From Rhizobium sp. WYJ-E13 (GTDB lineage Bacteria > Pseudomonadota > Alphaproteobacteria > Rhizobiales > Rhizobiaceae), in the NCBI RefSeq assembly GCF_018987265.1, contig NZ_CP076853.1, forward strand, positions 3,847,501 to 3,911,500: DNA of 64,000 nucleotides, given 5' to 3'. A program made the position numbers and the translations under genes. The notes beneath the pieces were generated by a model. That model saw only the letters and a list, made by a program, of their open reading frames with translations, was not told the origin of the DNA and searched no databases. Shown here in pieces: positions 1 to 8,469 of this stretch (position 1 is the first letter of the stretch; each line of letters starts with the position of its first letter).

Positions 1-2657
1 TTGGAGGACGGCGTCACCTTGACGATATCGCCGAACATCTGGTTGGCGTCGGCATAGGCCTGCGCCACCTGGTGCCACCGGGTTTCGAGACCGAGCGACC
101 GCGCCTGTTCCTTGAGATTGGTGAACTGGCCGCCCGGCATTTCGTGCAGGTAGACTTCCGAAGCCGGACCCTTCAGATCGCTCTCGAAGGCCGCATACTG
201 ATTGCGAACCGCTTCCCAATAGAAGGAGATGCGGCGGATCCATTCCGGATCGAGGCCCGGATCGCGCTTGGAGCCGCGCAGCGCCTCGACGATCGAGCCG
301 AGGCAGGGCTGCGAGGTGTTGCCCGAGAGCGCATCCATCGCCGCATCGACGGCATCGACGCCAGCATCCACGGCAGCAAGAACCGTGGCAGCAGCGATGC
401 CCGACGTATCATGCGTATGGAAATGGATCGGCAGGCTAGTCGCTTCGCGCAGCGCCTTGAAGAGGACCTTGGCCGCGGCCGGCTTCAACAGGCCCGCCAT
501 GTCCTTCAGTGCGATGATATGCGCGCCGGCCTTTTCGAGCTGGACGGCAAGGTCCGTATAATATTTGAGGTCGTATTTCGGCCGGGCGGAATTGAGGATA
601 TCGCCCGTGTAGCAGATCGCCGCTTCGCAGAGCTTGTTTTCCTCGGCAACGGCGTCCATCGACACGCGCATGTTCTCCACCCAGTTCAGGCAGTCGAAGA
701 CGCGGAAGAGATCGATACCGCCTTTCGCAGCCTGGCGGACGAAATATTTCACGACATTGTCAGGGTAGTTCTTGTAGCCGACGCCATTCGCTCCGCGCAG
801 CAGCATTTGCAGCAGCAAGTTGGGAGCAGCCTCGCGGATCAGCCCCAGACGCTCCCACGGATCTTCCGTCAGGAAGCGCATGGAAACGTCGAAGGTAGCC
901 CCGCCCCAGCACTCCAGTGACAAGAGGTTCGGCAGCGCATGCGCATAAGTGCCGGCGATCCCGGCAATGTCATAGGTACGCATGCGGGTGGCGAGCAGCG
1001 ACTGGTGTCCGTCGCGCATCGTCGTATCGGTCAGCAGCACCTGTTTCTGCTCGCGCATCCACTCGCCGAATTTCTTCGGGCCAAGCTGGTCGAGACGTTG
1101 CTTCGTACCATCGGGGATCTTGCCGCCATTGATATAGGGTACGACAGGCTTGGCGGCATCCTCTGATGGCCGCGGTCGATCCTTCGCTTCCGGGTGGCCG
1201 TTGACGGTGACGTCGGCGAGATAGGTGAGTAGCTTGGTGGCACGGTCCTGGCGCTTGACCTGCTGGAAGAGTTCCGGCGTCGTGTCGATGAAGCGCGTCG
1301 TGTAGGAATTATCCTTGAACTTCGGATGCGTAATGATCGCCTCGAGGAAGGTCAGGTTGGTGGCGACGCCGCGGATGCGGAATTCGCGCAGCGCGCGGTC
1401 CATACGGGAAATGGCTTCCAGCGGATTGGGTGCCCAGGCGGTCACCTTGACAAGCAAAGGGTCGTAGTAGCGAGTGATGATCGCGCCGGTATAAGACGTG
1501 CCGCCGTCGAGGCGAATACCGAAACCCGATGCCGAACGGTAGGCGGTGATGCGGCCGTAATCCGGAATGAAATTGTGCTCGGGGTCTTCTGTCGTGATGC
1601 GGCACTGCAGTGCATGGCCGTTGAGGCGGATTTCCGCCTGCTTTGGTACGCCGGATTCCTCAGTGCCGATCGCAAATCCGTCGAGAATGTGGATCTGCGC
1701 CTTGACGATATCGATGCCGGTGACGACTTCGGTGACCGTATGCTCCACCTGGATGCGTGGATTGACTTCGATGAAGTAGAATTTGCCGGTGTCGGCATCC
1801 ATCAGGTACTCGACGGTGCCGGCACCGACATAGCTCGTTGCCTCCGCGATCTTCAGCGAATAGGCGGCGAGTTCCTGTCGCTGCGCTTCCGAAAGATACG
1901 GCGCGGGCGCGCGCTCGACGACTTTCTGGTTACGGCGCTGGATGGAGCAGTCGCGCTCGAAGAGATGCACGACATTGCCGTGCGTATCACCCAGGATCTG
2001 GCTTTCGACATGGCGAGCACGTTCCACCAGCTTTTCGAGATAGACCTCGTCCTTGCCGAAGGCAGCCATCGCTTCACGCTTGGCTTCCGTCACTTCGCGG
2101 GCGAGATCGGCTTCGGAGCGGATGACACGCATGCCACGACCGCCGCCGCCCCAGGAGGCCTTCAGCATGACGGGATAGCCGATCGTGGCCGCCATGCGGG
2201 CGACCTCCGCCATATCGTCCGGCAGCGGCTCGGTCGCCGGAACGACCGGAACGCCAACGGAAATGGCAAGGTTTCGCGCCGCAACCTTGTTGCCGAGTTG
2301 ACGCATCGTATCGGCCCTCGGGCCGATGAAAGTGATGCCTGCGGCATTGCAGGCATCGACGAATTCAGGGCTTTCCGAAAGCAGGCCGTAGCCGGGATGA
2401 ATGGCGTCGGCACCGGAAAGCTTGGCGACGCGGATCACTTCGTCGATCGAAAGATAGCTTTCGATCGGCCCAAGATCGCGGGCGAGATGCGGGCCGCGGC
2501 CGACTTGATAGCTCTCGTCGGCCTTGAAGCGATGCAGCGCCAGCTTGTCTTCCTCAGCCCATATCGCGACCGTTTTTATCCCGAGCTCGTTGGCCGCGCG
2601 GAAAACACGGATGGCGATTTCGGAACGGTTGGCGACAAGAATCTTCGATATGGGCAA
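1..2657 (-). CDS. pyc: Pyruvate carboxylase (N-terminal ~885 residues; 3' end beyond window)
   Basis: Biotin-dependent anaplerotic enzyme that carboxylates pyruvate to oxaloacetate in the cytoplasm. The reading frame starts at a TTG (2657) behind GGAGAG with 5-6 nt spacing and begins MPISKILVANRSEIA, the usual biotin-carboxylase N-terminus. The ATP-grasp glycine loop GGGGRGMR lies near residue 165, and the carboxyltransferase motif DTTMRDGHQ near residue 545. The frame stays open to base 1, ending in DIVKVTPSSK, so the biotinyl (BCCP) domain with its lysine lies outside the window. Rhizobial Pyc is about 1,150 residues, so roughly three quarters is here. In rhizobia pyc sits next to an orphan luxR gene, as it does here. 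The truncation is only the window edge. Confidence 0.97.
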   Translation of the reverse strand, partial: MPISKILVANRSEIAIRVFRAANELGIKTVAIWAEEDKLALHRFKADESYQVGRGPHLARDLGPIESYLSIDEVIRVAKLSGADAIHPGYGLLSESPEFVDACNAAGITFIGPRADTMRQLGNKVAARNLAISVGVPVVPATEPLPDDMAEVARMAATIGYPVMLKASWGGGGRGMRVIRSEADLAREVTEAKREAMAAFGKDEVYLEKLVERARHVESQILGDTHGNVVHLFERDCSIQRRNQKVVERAPAPYLSEAQRQELAAYSLKIAEATSYVGAGTVEYLMDADTGKFYFIEVNPRIQVEHTVTEVVTGIDIVKAQIHILDGFAIGTEESGVPKQAEIRLNGHALQCRITTEDPEHNFIPDYGRITAYRSASGFGIRLDGGTSYTGAIITRYYDPLLVKVTAWAPNPLEAISRMDRALREFRIRGVATNLTFLEAIITHPKFKDNSYTTRFIDTTPELFQQVKRQDRATKLLTYLADVTVNGHPEAKDRPRPSEDAAKPVVPYINGGKIPDGTKQRLDQLGPKKFGEWMREQKQVLLTDTTMRDGHQSLLATRMRTYDIAGIAGTYAHALPNLLSLECWGGATFDVSMRFLTEDPWERLGLIREAAPNLLLQMLLRGANGVGYKNYPDNVVKYFVRQAAKGGIDLFRVFDCLNWVENMRVSMDAVAEENKLCEAAICYTGDILNSARPKYDLKYYTDLAVQLEKAGAHIIALKDMAGLLKPAAAKVLFKALREATSLPIHFHTHDTSGIAAATVLAAVDAGVDAVDAAMDALSGNTSQPCLGSIVEALRGSKRDPGLDPEWIRRISFYWEAVRNQYAAFESDLKGPASEVYLHEMPGGQFTNLKEQARSLGLETRWHQVAQAYADANQMFGDIVKVTPSS

Positions 2658-2774
2658 TGTACTCTCCTCAAAGCACGGAAACGGGCCATGCTGCACCCGC
2701 GAAGAGAATTCTTAACGCGCTGTTACAGAAAGTTCAATTTCCCTTGCCGTGACGAAATAGAATTTCTCTACATC

Positions 2775-3515
2775 TCAGGTGATCAGCCCGTGCCGGAAAG
2801 CCAGAGCCACCGCCTGCTGCCGATTCTTGGCCTTCAGCTTGTCCTGCAGGCCGTTCATGTACCAGTCGACGGTATGATTGGAGATCTTCAGATGCTTGCT
2901 GATCTCCATCGAGGTCATGCCCTCGGCAAGATAATGCAGGATTTCCATTTCGCGCCTGGTCAACTGCGTATCGCTGATCGGCACCGTTTCCAGCGTCGCA
3001 GCCTCGCCCTGCATATCGAGCAGCCGCCAGAAGGCCTTGCGGGCGATCGCCTCGAAAAGCGAGATCTCCGGCGGTGAAAGCTCAATCGGCCTGCCGCCGA
3101 CGCTGAGGCTGCCGAGGATGCCGTTTCGCCCATAGATCGGGAAGATATAACCGTCTTCCAGCCCATGGCCGTAGGCATCGACCATCATCTGCTCCATGCG
3201 GCGTTGATGCGGGTCATCCCGGAAAGCCGCCATGCTGTCGCGCCAGCGGAAAGGCCGTTGCGCATGCGCAAGATACCGTACGGTCGGATCGACGAGCACG
3301 TATTTTTTCACCGCATAGATGTGCGACCATCTCTCCGGCCATCGGCTGGCCATAGTCACACCCCACGGGTTGTCTCCCTGCTTGGGATGACGAAGCAGAC
3401 CGTAGAAATCGAATCCGCTCGCGCGGATCACCTTTTCGAGTTCGTCGAGCACACTTTGGCTATCGGAACTTTCCTCTAAAATGACAAGCAATTGAATTAA
3501 AGAATGAATTTGCAC
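2775..3515 (-). CDS. expR: LuxR-family quorum-sensing type regulator, ExpR-like orphan
   Basis: The 246-residue protein has an autoinducer-binding-type N-terminal domain (about residues 15-165, with W/Y/D residues typical of LuxR pockets, e.g. YVLVDPTV and PFRWRD) and a C-terminal LuxR helix-turn-helix (about 180-245, TRREMEILHYLAEGMTS). It starts at GTG 3515 behind AAGGGG. No luxI-type synthase is in the window, so it would be an orphan receptor. In Sinorhizobium and R. leguminosarum the ExpR regulator lies between pyc and ndvA, exactly this position; I use that synteny for the symbol. ExpR proteins control exopolysaccharide and surface traits in response to acyl-homoserine lactones. The DNA-binding family is certain; ligand and targets are inference. 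Confidence 0.8.
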   Translation of the reverse strand: MQIHSLIQLLVILEESSDSQSVLDELEKVIRASGFDFYGLLRHPKQGDNPWGVTMASRWPERWSHIYAVKKYVLVDPTVRYLAHAQRPFRWRDSMAAFRDDPHQRRMEQMMVDAYGHGLEDGYIFPIYGRNGILGSLSVGGRPIELSPPEISLFEAIARKAFWRLLDMQGEAATLETVPISDTQLTRREMEILHYLAEGMTSMEISKHLKISNHTVDWYMNGLQDKLKAKNRQQAVALAFRHGLIT

Positions 3516-3823
3516 AAAATGCCCCTTGCCCGGACCAACGAGGCCGCCGGAGCAGGCCTGTTAACCCGCCGCTGAACGGTCTTTCCTAAAAATTGCAGTT
3601 CGCAAGTTGGATGGTGCGCTAGACGCTCCAGCGAATGCAAGCGCAAATTGTCGTGATGTATAGCTAAGCAACAATTTCAAAACCATGGTCACTTATCGCA
3701 CTCTACGATCACAAATTTCGAAGCCGGATTCCAAACCCGAAGATCCCGTTAATCGTCGGTTCAGGTAGGTTTTTGTAGCATCGCACCATCCCGTTTTTCG
3801 CAGATGCAAAAAGAGGTTCCGAC
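3516..3823. promoter_or_regulatory. Divergent intergenic region between expR-like gene and ndvA
   Basis: About 300 bases without a credible gene separate the divergently read expR-like gene and ndvA, so both promoters should lie here. It is more AT-rich than its flanks. I see a good ribosome site for each gene (AAGGGG before 3515, AAGAGG before 3824), but no convincing -35/-10 pair or LuxR-type dyad that I would defend. Confidence 0.45.
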
Positions 3824-5587
3824 GTGTCGTTATTTAAGGTCTATGCAAGGGCTCTGCGCTATCTCGGCGCCTACAAGCTCCGCGTATCCCTCGTCGTTAT
3901 CGCGAACATCGTATTGGCGGCCATCACCATCGCCGAGCCGATCCTGTTCGGCCGTATCATCGATGCGATTTCCGGCAAGGGTGAAGTCAAGCCAATCCTT
4001 ATGATGTGGGCCGCCTTTGCGGTTTTCAATACCATCGCCTTCGTCCTTGTGGCACGCGAGGCAGACAGGCTGGCCCACGGCCGCCGCGCGACGCTTCTCA
4101 CGGAGGCCTTCGGCCGCATCATCTCCATGCCGCTCGCCTGGCACCATCAGCGGGGTACGTCCAACGCGCTGCACACGCTGCTGCGCGCCTGCGAAACCCT
4201 GTTCGGCCTGTGGCTGGAGTTCATGCGCAACCATCTTTCGACAGTCATTGCGCTTGGCCTGCTCATCCCGACCGCGATATCCATGGACCTGCGTCTCTCC
4301 GCAGTCCTGATCGTACTCGGCATCGCCTACTGGATCATCGGCCGCGTGGTCATGAGCCGCACGAAGGATGGCCAGGCTTCGGTTGAGAACCACTATCATA
4401 CCGTCTTCGGTCACGTCAGCGATTCCATCAGCAACGTCTCGGTGCTGCATAGCTATAACCGTATCGATGCCGAAACGCGTGCGCTGAAGTCCTTCGCCGA
4501 TCGGCTGCTGCAGGCTCAGTATCCAGTGCTCGACTGGTGGGCGCTTGCGAGCGCGCTGAACCGCATGGCCTCCACGATCGCCATGATGATCGTGCTCGTC
4601 ATCGGCACCGTGCTGGTCCAGAACGGCGAACTGCGTGTCGGCGACGTCATCGCCTTCATCGGCTTCGCTAACCTGCTGATCGCCCGCCTGGACCTGATGC
4701 GCCAGTTCGCCACGCAGATCTTCGAGGCCCGTTCGAAACTGGAAGACTTCTATAATCTGGAAGATTCCGTCCGCGAACGCGAGGAGCCGGCCGGCAACCG
4801 CGAGATCAAGGACGTCAAGGGCGACGTCGAATTCAACGACGTCTCCTTCGGCTTCGCCAACAGCTCGCAGGGCCTGCACAACGTCTCCTTCAAGGTGAAG
4901 GCCGGCCAGACGGTTGCGATCGTCGGTCCGACCGGCGCCGGCAAGACGACGCTCGTCAACCTGCTTCAGCGTGTCTACGATCCGCAGGGCGGCCAGATCC
5001 TCGTCGACGGCACCGATATCAGCAAGGTCACGCGCAAATCGCTGCGCCGCTATATCGCCACCGTCTTCCAGGATGCCGGCCTGCTCAATCGCTCGATCAG
5101 CGACAATATCCGCCTCGGCCGCGAGAACGCGTCGGAAGAGGATATGCGTCGCGCCGCCGAAGCCGCTGCCGCGTCCGACTTCATCGAGAACCGCGACGAG
5201 CAGTACGACACCCATGTCGGCGAACGTGGCAACAAGCTCTCCGGCGGTGAACGCCAGCGTATCGCGATCGCCCGTGCCATCCTCAAGGATGCGCCGATCC
5301 TGGTGCTGGACGAGGCGACTTCCGCGCTCGACGTCGAGACGGAAGCGCGCGTCAAGGCTGCGATCGACAACCTGCGCCAGAACCGCACCACCTTCATCAT
5401 CGCTCACCGTCTCTCGACGGTCCGCGAAGCGGATATGGTGCTGTTCCTCGACAATGGCCGGATCGTCGAGCACGGCAGCTTCGATGAGCTCAGCCACTCC
5501 AACGGCCGCTTCGCTGCTCTGCTGCGCGCCAGCGGCATTCTGACGGACGATGAAGTCCGCAAGGCCCATACGACCGAAGCTGCCTGA
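3824..5587 (+). CDS. ndvA: Cyclic beta-1,2-glucan ABC exporter NdvA
   Basis: Half-size ABC exporter (587 residues) that moves cyclic beta-1,2-glucan from the cytoplasm to the periplasm. Residues 1 to about 310 form the transmembrane domain; the nucleotide-binding domain follows with Walker A GPTGAGKTT (about 368), signature LSGGERQ (about 472) and Walker B ILVLDEA (about 493). The N-terminus, the READRLAHGRR segment and the C-terminus GILTDDEVRK match what I know of rhizobial NdvA. It starts at GTG 3824 behind AAGAGG with 7 nt spacing. The synthase ndvB and modifying enzyme opgC lie 3-5 kb downstream on the other strand. In rhizobia this system is needed for hypo-osmotic growth, motility and nodule invasion. 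Confidence 0.97.
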   Translation: MSLFKVYARALRYLGAYKLRVSLVVIANIVLAAITIAEPILFGRIIDAISGKGEVKPILMMWAAFAVFNTIAFVLVAREADRLAHGRRATLLTEAFGRIISMPLAWHHQRGTSNALHTLLRACETLFGLWLEFMRNHLSTVIALGLLIPTAISMDLRLSAVLIVLGIAYWIIGRVVMSRTKDGQASVENHYHTVFGHVSDSISNVSVLHSYNRIDAETRALKSFADRLLQAQYPVLDWWALASALNRMASTIAMMIVLVIGTVLVQNGELRVGDVIAFIGFANLLIARLDLMRQFATQIFEARSKLEDFYNLEDSVREREEPAGNREIKDVKGDVEFNDVSFGFANSSQGLHNVSFKVKAGQTVAIVGPTGAGKTTLVNLLQRVYDPQGGQILVDGTDISKVTRKSLRRYIATVFQDAGLLNRSISDNIRLGRENASEEDMRRAAEAAAASDFIENRDEQYDTHVGERGNKLSGGERQRIAIARAILKDAPILVLDEATSALDVETEARVKAAIDNLRQNRTTFIIAHRLSTVREADMVLFLDNGRIVEHGSFDELSHSNGRFAALLRASGILTDDEVRKAHTTEAA

Positions 5588-5608
5588 TCGGCTTCGCAAG
5601 GACACGAC

Positions 5609-5645
5609 AAAAGGCCGGAAGGGCATCGCTCTTCCGGCCTTTTTG
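5609..5645 (+). terminator. Rho-independent terminator of ndvA
   Basis: A 9-bp perfect stem GGCCGGAAG/CTTCCGGCC (5613-5621 and 5631-5639) is followed by a run of T, 20-odd bases after the ndvA stop. Confidence 0.9.
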
Positions 5646-5723
5646 TTGCGTGGGATTCCCTGTGAATCGCTGTGGGCAGACCCGCTTGTCATCATCCTCG
5701 GGAAGGATTGATCCGTAGAACCT

Positions 5724-5963
5724 CTAAGCCGCTTCTGCATAGACCAGGTCAGGTGCAAGGATCCATTCGCCCTGTTTGAGCGACATGACATCGAGCCTGC
5801 CGCAGCCATCTCTGGCGGCGATGCCGACGAACCGATAGCGGCCGCCGTTCCGGTCGATGACCACGGCAGAAATCGGTTTGCCGCGAAGATGACCGACAAC
5901 AGGGCCATCTGCCTTCTCGGCATCAAGCAGGAAATATTCGTGAGGAACATTGCGACTAACCAT
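5724..5963 (-). CDS. Small conserved-looking hypothetical protein (79 aa)
   Basis: I do not recognise a family. The start ATG at 5963 shares its A with the TGA stop of the preceding 52-residue gene (TGATG), which points to translational coupling. The protein is soluble and looks like a compact beta-rich domain (segments AVVIDRNGGRYRFVG and GEWILAPDLVY). Longer in-frame extensions upstream exist, but they overlap the coupled gene and have low-complexity composition. It is the last gene of a unit led by the hydratase-like gene at 6920. Confidence 0.6.
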   Translation of the reverse strand: MVSRNVPHEYFLLDAEKADGPVVGHLRGKPISAVVIDRNGGRYRFVGIAARDGCGRLDVMSLKQGEWILAPDLVYAEAA

Positions 5964-6121
5964 CACGCGCGACCCTCGCTCCGGACGGCCAGGCCGACAG
6001 CCATCTTTGTCCCTGCCTTCATTGCGGCATCCGGGCGATTGGCCTTGGCCGGAGCCGGCTTGCGGCAAAGCTGTTTCGTCTTCTCGATCTCGACAACGAA
6101 TGGCTTTCGCTGCGGCCTCAT
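5963..6121 (-). CDS. Small basic hypothetical protein (52 aa)
   Basis: Starts at ATG 6121 with AAAGGA about 6 nt upstream; begins MRPQRKPFVVEIEK and is rich in Lys, Arg and Ala. Similar very short basic proteins starting RPQRKPFVVE are, to my memory, common in Rhizobium genomes, without known function. Its stop codon overlaps the start of the 79-residue gene, and it lies 28 bases downstream of the hydratase-like gene, so the three are probably one transcript. Confidence 0.6.
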   Translation of the reverse strand: MRPQRKPFVVEIEKTKQLCRKPAPAKANRPDAAMKAGTKMAVGLAVRSEGRA

Positions 6122-6149
6122 AACTTGTCCTTTCGGTTTGAAATGCGCG

Positions 6150-6920
6150 TCACGCAAAGATGCATTCGACCTGTCCAAGCGGTCCGAAATCGGCAGCCAG
6201 ATGCTGGCCGGGCCAGACCTGAAGGATGGTCGTGCATGATCCCGTCGCAACGATATCGTTGGCCTCAAGCTGCCTGCCGCTTACAGCGAGCTGATCTGCC
6301 AGCCAGACGACGGCATTGAGCGGATTGCCCATAACCGAAGCCGCCGTCCCGGCAAAGACCGTCTGCTTGAACAGGAAGGTCGTAATGTCGATGCCGGCAA
6401 GATCGGCTGCTGTCAGCGCCCCGGTATGATCACCGCAGAGGGTTGCGACATGCAGGCCTAAATCGGCGATCGCTGCATAATCTCCCGCAAAGACCCGCCG
6501 CGCGCGCCGCCCGAGAATACCGACGGCCGGGCGGCAATCGAGTACGGCTTCAGCAGCACTGTCTAGGTTGATCGGCTCTCCGATATCCGGATAGGACCGC
6601 AGCATCGTGAAAACCAGCTCGCATTGGACACCGATGGTGCCTGGCGGCAGCCGGAATTCCTTCGTGCCGGCAAACACTGCGGAAGCAGGAATTTCGGAAT
6701 AGATCGGCTTTGCAAGACCGAGAGTGTGGCGTGATTCCTCGCTCGAGCCGACAAGCGCGTAGCCCTTGCGCTCGAAACCCAGCGCATCCTGCGCAATCGC
6801 CTGAATGTCACGGGCCTCACGTTCGGAGGAGATCAGGTCGAGCGGAAGATCGCAGAGTTCGTTATGCCGACGACCCCTGGCGAGGATGTCGGCTGTGGCG
6901 TCCTTGAGTTCGAAGTACAT
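6150..6920 (-). CDS. 2-keto-4-pentenoate hydratase-like protein (FAA-hydrolase fold)
   Basis: A 256-residue protein of the MhpD/hydratase branch of the fumarylacetoacetate hydrolase superfamily, which adds water to 2-hydroxypenta-2,4-dienoate-type substrates in aromatic meta-cleavage or related keto-acid pathways. Visible family features are the segment GYALVGSSEESR, the metal-site region LPPGTIGVQCELVFT (E after QC) and the C-terminal DIVATGSCTTILQVWPGQ. Start at ATG 6920 behind GGGAG with 7 nt spacing. No other aromatic-degradation genes are nearby, so the substrate is unknown. It leads a unit with two very small downstream genes. Confidence 0.8.
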   Translation of the reverse strand: MYFELKDATADILARGRRHNELCDLPLDLISSEREARDIQAIAQDALGFERKGYALVGSSEESRHTLGLAKPIYSEIPASAVFAGTKEFRLPPGTIGVQCELVFTMLRSYPDIGEPINLDSAAEAVLDCRPAVGILGRRARRVFAGDYAAIADLGLHVATLCGDHTGALTAADLAGIDITTFLFKQTVFAGTAASVMGNPLNAVVWLADQLAVSGRQLEANDIVATGSCTTILQVWPGQHLAADFGPLGQVECIFA

Positions 6921-7100
6921 CTTCGTGCTCCCTTCATTGGCATTGCCTCAGGAAGCCAAAATGGAGCGAGGCGCGTAGCCGTTCCATTCGTGATGAACGG
7001 CTAAAAAATCAAAATTTTATAGTGATTCCCGAGGTCCCGCTTGCGGCTGTGCATTCCACCCGGAACAACTGCATCAAGGCCTAACCATCCACGCTCGGCG

Positions 7101-7137
7101 AAAAGAAAAAGCCGGTGGCCTCTTCGACCGCCGGCTC
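7101..7137 (-). terminator. Rho-independent terminator of opgC
   Basis: Stem of about 8 bp (7111-7118 with 7128-7135, GCCGGCGG/CCACCGGC read on the minus strand), followed in that direction by TTTTTCTTTT. It lies just past the opgC stop. Confidence 0.85.
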
Positions 7138-7159
7138 AGTATTTCCTCAAGGAGGCTGC

Positions 7160-8389
7160 CTATTTACGCTTGCCTTGACTATAGGTGTCCGCTCCACGGT
7201 TGACACGGACCGGCACCGGAATGGCACCGCCGGCAAGAGGCCGGGCCTTTTCCTGTTCGCGCTTGTATTCGAGATAATAGGCATAGGCGAACTGGGCGGC
7301 GATACCGGCAAGCACGAAGATCGGGCCGATGATCTGGTCTCGGTTGGTGATGTAGAGCAGCACCTGTCCGACCATCGCAAGGATGGTGCCGGCGACAAAG
7401 ATGTTCAGCGAGTGACGGCCGAGGATCGTCAGCGGATGATCTGCCGGGCGACGAAACGCCTGCGATATCGCCGGCATATTGACCACCAGATAGGCGAGAG
7501 CCAGCACGTGCAGAAGGCGAGGCAGCGACAGGAAAGTCTTGTCAAAGCCGGTCAGCACCGCCGGCAGACCGAGCGCCGCAAGATAGTTTCCAAGATCCCA
7601 GAGATGGGCTGTCACCCAGATGAAGGAGAGCACGACATAGCCCAGTGCAAGCGCGAAAAGCAGCGGATGGCGGGGAAGCGTGCCGCCGCGCTTGACATGC
7701 ATCATCGAGACGATGCCGATCGTGAAGAGGAACTGCCAGGAGAAGGGATTGAGGAACCAGTCTCCTTCGAACAGCATATTCTGCGGCGCAATCTGATAGA
7801 TGCCCGCAAGCAGCCAGACGGTGCCGGAAACGGCTAGCGCCAGCAGCGTGCTCTTCTCGTTCAGAAGCAGGATTAGCGGCACCATCAACATCAGCGCGCC
7901 GTACATCGGCAGAATGTTGTTGTAGCCGATCTGGTGGCCGAGCAGCAGCAACGCCGGAATGCCCTCCTTCAGGTTCATCAGCACCGCAAGGATATTGATC
8001 TCGACCAGTAGCCCCGGCCGGTGGAACAACCAGGCGCCGCAGATGAAGAGCGCCAGCGTCACGAATGTGGTGATCATATGAGCGAGATAAAGCGTGAAGG
8101 CGCGCTTTGCCGCCTTGATCGCCATCTCCAGCCGCGTGCCCGCCTTGAAGCGCGAACCATAAGCAAGACCGACCGCAATGCCCGAGATCAGCACGAAGGC
8201 TTCGGCGGCATCGGAAAAGCCGAAATTCTTCGTCGTGATATATTCGAAGATTTGCCCCGGAACGTGATTGATGAAGATCGTCATGAGCGCAAGACCACGA
8301 ATCACATCGAGCCTCGTATCACGCTTGGACGCCGCTACTGATATGGAACTTCGTTGGGCGCCAATGGCTTTGGTGGGCATACCTGCCAT
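7160..8389 (-). CDS. opgC: OpgC-type glucan succinyltransferase (integral membrane)
   Basis: A 409-residue protein with about ten membrane segments, of the OpgC family that substitutes osmoregulated periplasmic glucans with succinyl groups. The family N-terminus is clear: RDTRLDVIRGLALMTIF, then INHVPGQIFE and the segment GFSDAAEAFVLISG. It starts at ATG 8389 behind GGAGAG. It lies immediately downstream of ndvB on the same strand (80 bases), so the two may be cotranscribed; its product would decorate the cyclic glucan made by NdvB and exported by NdvA. Substitution type is inferred from the family. Confidence 0.92.
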   Translation of the reverse strand: MAGMPTKAIGAQRSSISVAASKRDTRLDVIRGLALMTIFINHVPGQIFEYITTKNFGFSDAAEAFVLISGIAVGLAYGSRFKAGTRLEMAIKAAKRAFTLYLAHMITTFVTLALFICGAWLFHRPGLLVEINILAVLMNLKEGIPALLLLGHQIGYNNILPMYGALMLMVPLILLLNEKSTLLALAVSGTVWLLAGIYQIAPQNMLFEGDWFLNPFSWQFLFTIGIVSMMHVKRGGTLPRHPLLFALALGYVVLSFIWVTAHLWDLGNYLAALGLPAVLTGFDKTFLSLPRLLHVLALAYLVVNMPAISQAFRRPADHPLTILGRHSLNIFVAGTILAMVGQVLLYITNRDQIIGPIFVLAGIAAQFAYAYYLEYKREQEKARPLAGGAIPVPVRVNRGADTYSQGKRK

Positions 8390-8469
8390 GGTGTCTCTCC
8401 TGTTATCCGTTTTGCAAACGCTACGCCGGCCAAAAGGGTTCCTCTTTGGCCCCGCGAATCGCCGGAAAA

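Noticed and set aside
1326..3077. 583-codon plus-strand frame across pyc
   Set aside because: Antisense to pyruvate carboxylase and the regulator; composition of a shadow frame and no recognisable protein.
3516..3823. Search for a LuxR-type (lux box) dyad between the expR-like gene and ndvA
   Set aside because: No dyad of convincing length and symmetry was found.
3830..5950. 706-codon open frame on the strand opposite ndvA
   Set aside because: Shadow of the strong codon bias of ndvA: repetitive Asp/Gly/Val/Ala-rich composition, no domain, no ribosome site, while ndvA is certain.
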